Shown here in pieces: positions 59,401-64,000 of a stretch of DNA of 64,000 nt. The translations under genes and the position numbers were made by a program. The stretch is from Ciona intestinalis (taxonomy: Eukaryota; Chordata; Ascidiacea; Phlebobranchia; Cionidae): NCBI RefSeq assembly GCF_000224145.3, contig NW_004191387.1, positions 1-64,000 on the forward strand, read 5' to 3'. Every line of letters starts with the position of its first letter. The first letter of the stretch is position 1. The notes beneath the pieces are model-generated. The model searched no databases. It saw only the letters and a program-made list of their open reading frames with translations, and was not told the DNA's origin.

Positions 59401-62400
59401 GCGACACATTTACAGAATAAATTTTGAAATTTTATATCATATGTATACGATATTGCCACCAAGTCTTCTTGTAAGTTTGTAAGCAGAGAGCATGAAAGAT
59501 ACAACAGTAGTAAATGGTATACCCTGGTGGCCTGATGGTGCCTTGATTTGGAAACATTCCGTATGTTAAAACATGAGAAATGATTTCAAATTAAATTTCA
59601 ACGCCAAACCTTTTATATTATACAAGGAGTAAAAATGACGAAATTATTTTGTATAATTGTGAACTCATATGGCCTATATGTTAATACACATTAAATTATT
59701 TCAAACTAAACTTTAACACAATTATTCAAACCTAACACCAACCTTTTACCTTACACAGTGGAAATGGATACTGCGAGTGTGGTAAATGTATTTGTAATGT
59801 TGGATTCTTCGGCCGATTATGTGAATGCAGATCAACAGGTTGTCCAGATGACTGTGGAGGTAATACTGGTTCTTACTGTGTTATGGTGTATATATTTGTA
59901 TATAATTATTTTACAAATTATTTTTAGAAAGAAATTATAATTATTTTACAAATTATTTTTAGAAAGAAATTATATTCTGCCCAAAATTACGTATTAACAG
60001 CAACTCAGTGATTGAGGCGTGCGTCGCTTCCAAGTTACAACCCCCATTCACTAACCTGGGGGGTTGTTGTTTTATAACATGCCTGCCTGTAACCCAGAGG
60101 TAATGGGTTTAAGGCTCGTCGCTGCTACCATTGTGGGCGTATGCGTCCTTGGGCAAGACACTTAACGGCAATTGCCCCAACCCAGTGGTCACTAATGGGT
60201 TGTCCAACACATCTACAATAAATTATCTAAAATCGAGGCTAAAATTTTACCTTTATTAATTATAATAACATTGATCAAAATGGTGCTCGGCTGATACACT
60301 AAATAAGTTAATGCAAGTCACACAGAACTTACATTCATTATATTCACAGGTGCTGATAAAGGTGTTTGCAACAACTGTAACAACGATGGCAGATGTATCT
60401 GTAACAGCGGGGGCGGTTACTTCTTGAACAATATTACAAACACGTGCATTTGCAACCTAAAGGATTGTGCTGATGTTGGTGGTACATTATGTAATGGCAG
60501 GGGGACATGTGAATGCAATACATGCGAATGTACAGATACCAGAGTAAGTATGTATGAATGTTATATAACGTTTACAAATGTTGCAGATATTTTCAACAAA
60601 TTTTATAATTACTATAATAATGTTAATAAGAATACCTTCTTATTTGTCTCTTCAATTACAATAGCGCAGATTTAGAAATATTTTAAACGAAAAGACAGGA
60701 TATACACTATATCGCATAGAATGTTATTATAAATTTTATGATACATTAGAATTGTGTTTATAATTTATAACAATATCGCATGTAGCAGGGCAACCTTAAA
60801 GTTATAACATGGCTATCTAAAGGTTATAGATCTTTTATACAAGTTTTATTTTGTCTTTCATTACTATAACGCATAACTGGGTAAGTTTTATAATATGGAT
60901 GTTCCGTTAAACACCTCATGCCCGCTTACAAGTTACCACGTATGTAACTTATTTATCTTCGCATGGCGGGGGAACAACGGTCGTTATAACACAGGTGTTC
61001 TGTTTCATACACCTCGTGTCCGCTTATAAGTTACCACGTATGTAACTTATTTATCTTCACATGGCAGGGGGAACAACGGTCGTTATAACACGGGTGTTCT
61101 GTTTCATACACCTCGTGCCCGCTTACAAGTTACCACGTATGACTTATTGTGAATTGTTTTTTGGATTTTTCTGTATGGCTGAAAAACCCAACATCTGCTG
61201 AGGTCAATAAAGCAAGTTACATTAATTCATTTATTTTTATTTATTACAGTTATACTCTGGAGCAACATGCCAAACTTGCAACTTACCCGAATGCACAGGA
61301 ATAGATGGGACATGTTCAGGGACAACCATCAGAGCATGTGTTGAATGTATTTATGATAATCAACGACTTAAAAAGGTAAATTTATATCCACCCCATGATA
61401 CATGTATGCATATCTGAGGTATTTGAGATGTGATGCCACTGTAAAAATAACAAATGTGAATATACAAGACTTGTACTATATATAGATACTTTTACCAAAT
61501 TTTGCCAAACGTAATAAAATATAGATTTTTTTCTCCAGGTTTGTTTAGAATGAATTAGTATTATTCTGTATATTATAACCTTGTATTATTATAAAGGTAT
61601 TACTGATTGCTATAAATGAATTACTAAACAATATTGACATTAATGTATATAATAAAATCTCATTTTAATAACATTTTACACTTTAGGATATCAACGTCGA
61701 ATGTCGATCGTTATGTAGCGACAAACAACTTGGAAACTGGGAGACAAAACCAACCCTTGTTGATTGTAGTAAATGTGCACCAGGTCAAAGTACAGGACAA
61801 TGCTCAACATGTACAGATATTGACCAGTGAGTACCATGTACTGATTTATATATATATATATATATATATATGAAAAGTTTGTGGGATTGTCATATATTTA
61901 TATGGCTGTATCGTATCATATGTATGGGTTGTTTGTATTTATGCCCAGATATTGACCATTGGGTTGTGCAAATAATGAACCATACCTTGCATAATGTAAA
62001 CGTCATATTAAATCTATTTGGAATTTGTGTATCGTGTCATATATAGGCATTGTAAAATCCATGTTTTATGCAACGCTATTTCATGGATGCTATTATGAAA
62101 CTTGGTGCTGCCACCATTCTGGGAGTATGTGTCCTTGGGCAAGACACTTAACAGTAATTGCTCCAAATCAGAAGTCACTAATAGATTGTCCAAATTATGA
62201 GCCATACAGAAAACAATCGCCCACGAAGTTACATACTTGGTAACTTGTAAGCAGACACGATGAAACAAAACACTTATGTTAAAACAACTGTCCTTACCCC
62301 ACCAAGCAGGGATAAATAATTTAGATTCACTTGTTTTAAAAATAACAAATACTTAAACGACAATTATATTTCAGGCAATACACACACAGATGTTCTGTAA

Positions 62401-63710
62401 CAACAGCAGCGTCAAGCTGTACCGCCAACTATATAATAATGTGGGATAGCAGAAGGAAAAGTTATTTTCTTGGAGTGCAAAACTATAACTATGCAACAGG
62501 TGAGCTGAAAGAAGTTATAATTATTAGAGGTGCTATGCTGGTTCTCGTTAAGCTGACACGAGGTGTATGAAACAAAACACCTGTGTCATAACAACTGTCG
62601 TTGCCCCGCCATGCGAGGATATATAAGTTACATACGTGGTAACTTGTAAGCTGGCATGAGGTGTATGAAACAAAACACCTGTGTCATAACAACTGTCGTT
62701 GCCCCGCCATGCGAGGATATATAAGTTACATACGTGGTAACTTGTAAGCGGCCACAAGGTGTATAAAACAAAACACCCGTGTTATAACGACTGTTGTTGC
62801 CCCGCCACATGAGGATAAATAAGTTACATACGTGGTAACTCGTAAGTGGACACGAGGTGTATGAAACAGAACACTTGTGTTATAATGACTGTTGTTGCCC
62901 CGCTTGTGTTATAACGACTGTTGTTGCCCCGCCACATGAGGATAAATAAGTTACATGTGTTCATTCAAAAATACATAGTAACTTGCAAGCCTGTAGAAAC
63001 GGTATGAAGCCACACCCCAAAAAATTACACCCATGCTATAACTGAGCCATTCAAGGATAAAATAGGGAATACATAATCATTTAAAGAACTTCCGCCATAC
63101 CAGATTGCCCCGTGATTTATTAATAATAACTTTTCTCGTACCAGATTGCCCCCAGCCAATAAATCCTTGGCTGATTGTTGGGCCCGTAGTTGGTGGGATT
63201 GTATTGATCGGCCTCATTATCCTCATTGTGTGGAAGATATTCCAAACTATCAAAGATAAAGTTGAATATGAGCAGTTTCTTGAAGATTCCAAGAACAAAA
63301 CATGGTCAAAGGTAAAACATATTAAAGTTATTTCAATTTAACTCAACAAAATATGCTCCAGTCCCATGGCGTGTCTTGCTGTAGAACTTCCCTATTTAGA
63401 AAACAATAACAAAATAAGGAGCAAAAACAATGAAAACGCAATAGAACAATAATGTATAACATTATAAGCCATTTATCTCATAAAACACCTGTGTTAAAAC
63501 GTCTATCATTTCCCTGCCTTGCGAAGATAAATAAGTTACACTCACTCACTCAATGGGTTACAGTTTAAAACTGTATAGTAATATCTAGCATGTATACTAT
63601 AGTTATATCATCACTATTATAACACGTACCTTAACACACAGGGCAACAACCCTTTGTATTCCAAAGCATCTGTGCGTGTTGTCAACCCCGCATTTGAAGC
63701 AAACAACTGA
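50439..63710 (+). CDS. ITGB: Integrin beta subunit, complete
   Basis: Integrin beta pairs with an alpha subunit as a cell-matrix adhesion receptor. Twenty exons close in phase and give 845 residues: 50439-50526, 51121-51250, 52896-53071, 53529-53641, 54424-54539, 54855-55041, 55397-55528, 55891-56043, 56704-56793, 57195-57329, 57974-58085, 58519-58595, 59157-59263, 59759-59859, 60350-60543, 61250-61375, 61687-61826, 62375-62499, 63145-63311 and 63642-63710. Domains: signal peptide (1-27), PSI (CTAATTCADCIKINPMCTWC), beta-I domain with MIDAS D156-L-S158-N-S160 and ADMIDAS D163-D164, DSPEGGFDALMQITVCQ, DYPSIGQL and PIFAVTESV; hybrid domain; Cys-rich I-EGF modules (CECSNAP to CTDIDQ); membrane helix (about 776-797); and a ~48-residue tail with NPLY (826-829) and NPAF (838-841). 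The last motif has Phe instead of Tyr. A poly(A) signal lies at 63812. Confidence 0.96.
50745..51115. repeat. MITE remnant whose right end has expanded into a ~29-bp minisatellite (integrin intron 1)
   Basis: A worn MITE body (TTTACTACCAAATAGGGCGA near 50893) ends in CATATTCCCCCAACCTATGA. Six units of CCCATCTTACCCCAACCAAC plus a TATATACAGT-like filler follow up to 51110. The last unit lies about 10 bases from the exon 2 acceptor. Confidence 0.9.
51421..51645 (+). mobile_element. hAT-like non-autonomous element (integrin intron 2)
   Basis: It starts AATGCTTCTCAACCCCTGGG and contains GGGTCGTCTACTACAGTGG and GTAGTTTCGGGAAACCAGGT. The right end is worn away. Confidence 0.7.
51985..52775 (-). repeat. 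Array of eight SINE tail modules (integrin intron 2)
   Basis: Reversed units recur every ~98 bp (landmark CTCGCATGGCGGGGCAA at about 52003, 52101, 52200, 52298, 52397, 52495, 52593 and 52691). Units are more alike here than in the PEX10 array, suggesting a more recent expansion. Confidence 0.95.
53140..53400. mobile_element. MITE copy with a loose extra left end (integrin intron 3)
   Basis: The loose end TTGGGGCAATATGGGACATG at 53143 is followed by a copy at 53199-53395 (AAAAAGATGGGACAACTTTA to CCCATCTTACCTCACCTTAT). Confidence 0.75.
53689..53768. mobile_element. 78-bp mini-derivative of the MITE (integrin intron 4)
   Basis: Only the two ends remain: TATAGTACAGTGGGGGAATA and TTTTATCCCACCCTACTATA, separated by ~35 bp. 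It lies about 50 bases after the exon 4 donor. Confidence 0.8.
54190..54420. mobile_element. MITE body with repeated right ends abutting the exon 5 acceptor
   Basis: The body (TTTTGGTAGTAAACAAAGAA) is followed by three right-end copies (CAACTTACCCCACCGCAATA, CATCTTACCCCACAGTACAA, CATCTTACCCCACAGTATTA). The last ends within about 10 bases of the splice acceptor at 54423. Confidence 0.8.
54570..54850. mobile_element. MITE split by a SINE fragment, right end abutting the exon 6 acceptor
   Basis: The left end TATAGTAGGGTGGGGTAGAA at 54571 and a short body are followed by a SINE piece (TACGAGTTACCACGTATGTA near 54638). The MITE body then resumes (CGCGGGGATACGGTTATATA). The right end CCCATTTTCCCCACGCAG is itself the acceptor of exon 6 (AG at 54853-54854). 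Confidence 0.8.
55180..55275 (-). repeat. SINE tail module (integrin intron 6)
   Basis: Reversed module: CATGGCAAAGCTATGACAGT, TCTCATACACCTCGTGCCCA. Confidence 0.75.
55555..55885. mobile_element. SINE module and MITE filling integrin intron 7
   Basis: 55555-55695 holds a reversed SINE module (CCTCGCGTGGCCGGAAAACC). 55703-55880 is a MITE lacking its left end, whose right end (CCCATTTACCCCACCATATA) stops about 10 bases before the exon 8 acceptor (55890). Confidence 0.8.
56088..56390 (-). mobile_element. Nearly full tRNA-SINE, minus orientation (integrin intron 8)
   Basis: Two tail modules, a linker, the central motif (TTGCCATTAAGTGTCTTTCC) and part of the tRNA-like head (ending near CGCCGCACCATGGC at about 56385) are present. 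Confidence 0.8.
56397..56596. mobile_element. Full-length MITE (integrin intron 8)
   Basis: Left end ATAGTAGGGTGGGGGAAGAT, right end CATCTTCCCCACCCCACTATA, forward body. It adjoins the SINE head directly. Confidence 0.85.
57352..57535 (-). repeat. SINE module and linker (integrin intron 10)
   Basis: Reversed module (TACTCGCGTGGCGGGCAACG) plus body TTTGTGGTTGATTATAATTT and GACAACCCATTAGTGATCAC. It begins 22 bases after the exon 10 donor. Confidence 0.8.
57568..57880 (+). mobile_element. Complete composite tRNA-SINE, the best reference copy
   Basis: Order: tRNA-like head GGCGCCGTGGTATAGTGGTT (A box) with worn B box GGGTTTAAGGCT; central domain CCATTGTGGGCGTATGTGTC then CTTGGGCAAGACACTTAACG; body GGTCACTAATGGGTTGTCCA; linker (AAAATAATCACCCACAAAGT); one 98-bp tail module (AACTCGTAAGCTGGCACAAG to GCGAGGATAGAGTAAG); then an (ATTC)n end. 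About 310 bp. The head-to-tail order shows that the modules seen elsewhere in arrays belong to this SINE. Confidence 0.9.
58625..59010 (-). repeat. SINE pieces in integrin intron 12
   Basis: Reversed modules at 58625-58720 and 58797-58890, then a head piece at 58925-59010 (GAACCTGGTATCCCTCTGG, TACTCTAACTACTTTGCCAT). Confidence 0.75.
59048..59097. other. Assembly gap (50 N) in integrin intron 12
   Basis: Fixed-length placeholder; exons 12 and 13 on either side join in phase, so no coding sequence need be missing. Confidence 1.
60075..60210 (+). mobile_element. SINE head and centre only (integrin intron 14)
   Basis: CCTGCCTGTAACCCAGAGGT, GCGTCCTTGGGCAAGACACT and CAGTGGTCACTAATGGGTTG are present; the tail module is absent. 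Confidence 0.8.
60890..61155 (-). repeat. Three SINE tail modules (integrin intron 15)
   Basis: Reversed units at about 60895, 60955 and 61055, with landmark GCTTACAAGTTACCACGTAT. Confidence 0.85.
61845..61872. repeat. TA microsatellite after integrin exon 17
   Basis: About 13 TA repeats, 20 bases downstream of the exon 17 donor. Confidence 0.9.
62100..62340 (+). mobile_element. SINE lacking its head (integrin intron 17)
   Basis: Central motif TGTGTCCTTGGGCAAGACAC, body, linker ACAATCGCCCACGAAGTTAC and one tail module are present. Confidence 0.8.
62530..62965 (+). repeat. Array of four to five SINE tail modules (integrin intron 18)
   Basis: Units at about 62545, 62636, 62735 and 62833, plus a short repeat of the GTGTTATAACGACTGTTGTT segment at 62905. 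The first two units are nearly identical. Confidence 0.9.
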
Positions 63711-64000
63711 AGTACCAACAATATTTATTTCAAAAAAAACTTCAATTTATTACAGTGTGATACTTTGTACATATAATTGTTATTTGTATTGTTTCTATTA
63801 TTATGTTGATAAATAAATAAACTGAGTACAGTTTTGCTGACTTTGAGTTTATTGTTTATTTTTCTTATTTTGTAAAGTTACCTTTATTGCTATCAGTATT
63901 GTTCACTGTTCTTATAACAACTGTAAAAATATTGTTTTTATGTATGGCTGACAATTTAGAAAACCTATTAGTGACCACTGGGTTGGAGCAATTGTCGTTA
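63711..64000. other. Integrin 3' UTR and the start of another SINE
   Basis: A poly(A) signal AATAAA at 63812 (within AATAAATAAATAAA) lies about 100 bases after the stop. 63935-64000 is reversed SINE body (TATGGCTGACAATTTAGAAA, GACCACTGGGTTGGAGCAAT) running off the window. Confidence 0.75.

Overview
The window looks like nuclear DNA of a sea squirt, most likely Ciona (robusta/intestinalis type). Three things point there. The genes are compact, with many short GT-AG introns and AT-rich spacers. The proteins are deuterostome ones (TRAF6, an IL-1-receptor-type TIR receptor, integrin beta, PEX10, PRDX3, SLC35C2). The spacers and introns are packed with a tRNA-derived composite SINE and an abundant ~195-bp MITE, which resemble the families I recall as Cics-1 and Cimi-1 from Ciona. 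No database was searched, so the species call is inference. Three runs of exactly 50 N (34712, 37072, 59048) are assembly gaps.

Layout, left to right. Positions 1-865 are a short-period satellite. A one-exon membrane protein of unknown function follows (1782-2405, +). A secreted lectin gene lies on the minus strand (6086 back to about 4683), with an H-type-lectin-like module followed by a C-type-lectin-like module. Divergent from it is PEX10 (7022-9516, +), whose first intron is almost entirely a tandem array of a 98-bp SINE module. PRDX3 (12391-10049, -) is convergent with PEX10 and divergent from TRAF6 (13272-21652, +, 13 exons). SLC35C2 (28224-24566, -, 9 exons) and an IL-1-receptor-like gene (39212-30146, -, about 14 exons, three Ig domains, one membrane segment, TIR domain) follow. 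A 9-kb gene-poor stretch rich in MITEs leads to a tRNA-Gly(CCC) gene at 48383. The right end is a complete 20-exon integrin beta gene (50439-63710, +). Exons were read by eye from splice sites, coding phase and family similarity. Nearly all phases close exactly; the exceptions are noted in the entries.

How the genes relate. TRAF6 is the E3 adaptor used downstream of IL-1R/TIR receptors in animals, and here it lies about 8.5 kb from an IL-1R-like receptor, so receptor and adaptor share one neighbourhood. PEX10 (peroxisome import) and PRDX3 (mitochondrial peroxide removal) are housekeeping genes placed tail to tail. Integrin beta and the lectin are cell-surface or secreted recognition proteins. 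I see no sign of co-transcription.

The most notable non-gene signal is the repeat biology. A 98-bp SINE tail module multiplies in tandem inside introns. MITE ends lie directly at several 3' splice sites of the integrin gene and have themselves expanded into minisatellites. One hAT-like insertion into a SINE is dated by a perfect 8-bp target duplication. I found no retroviral or LTR element, no CRISPR array and no bacterial-type operon.
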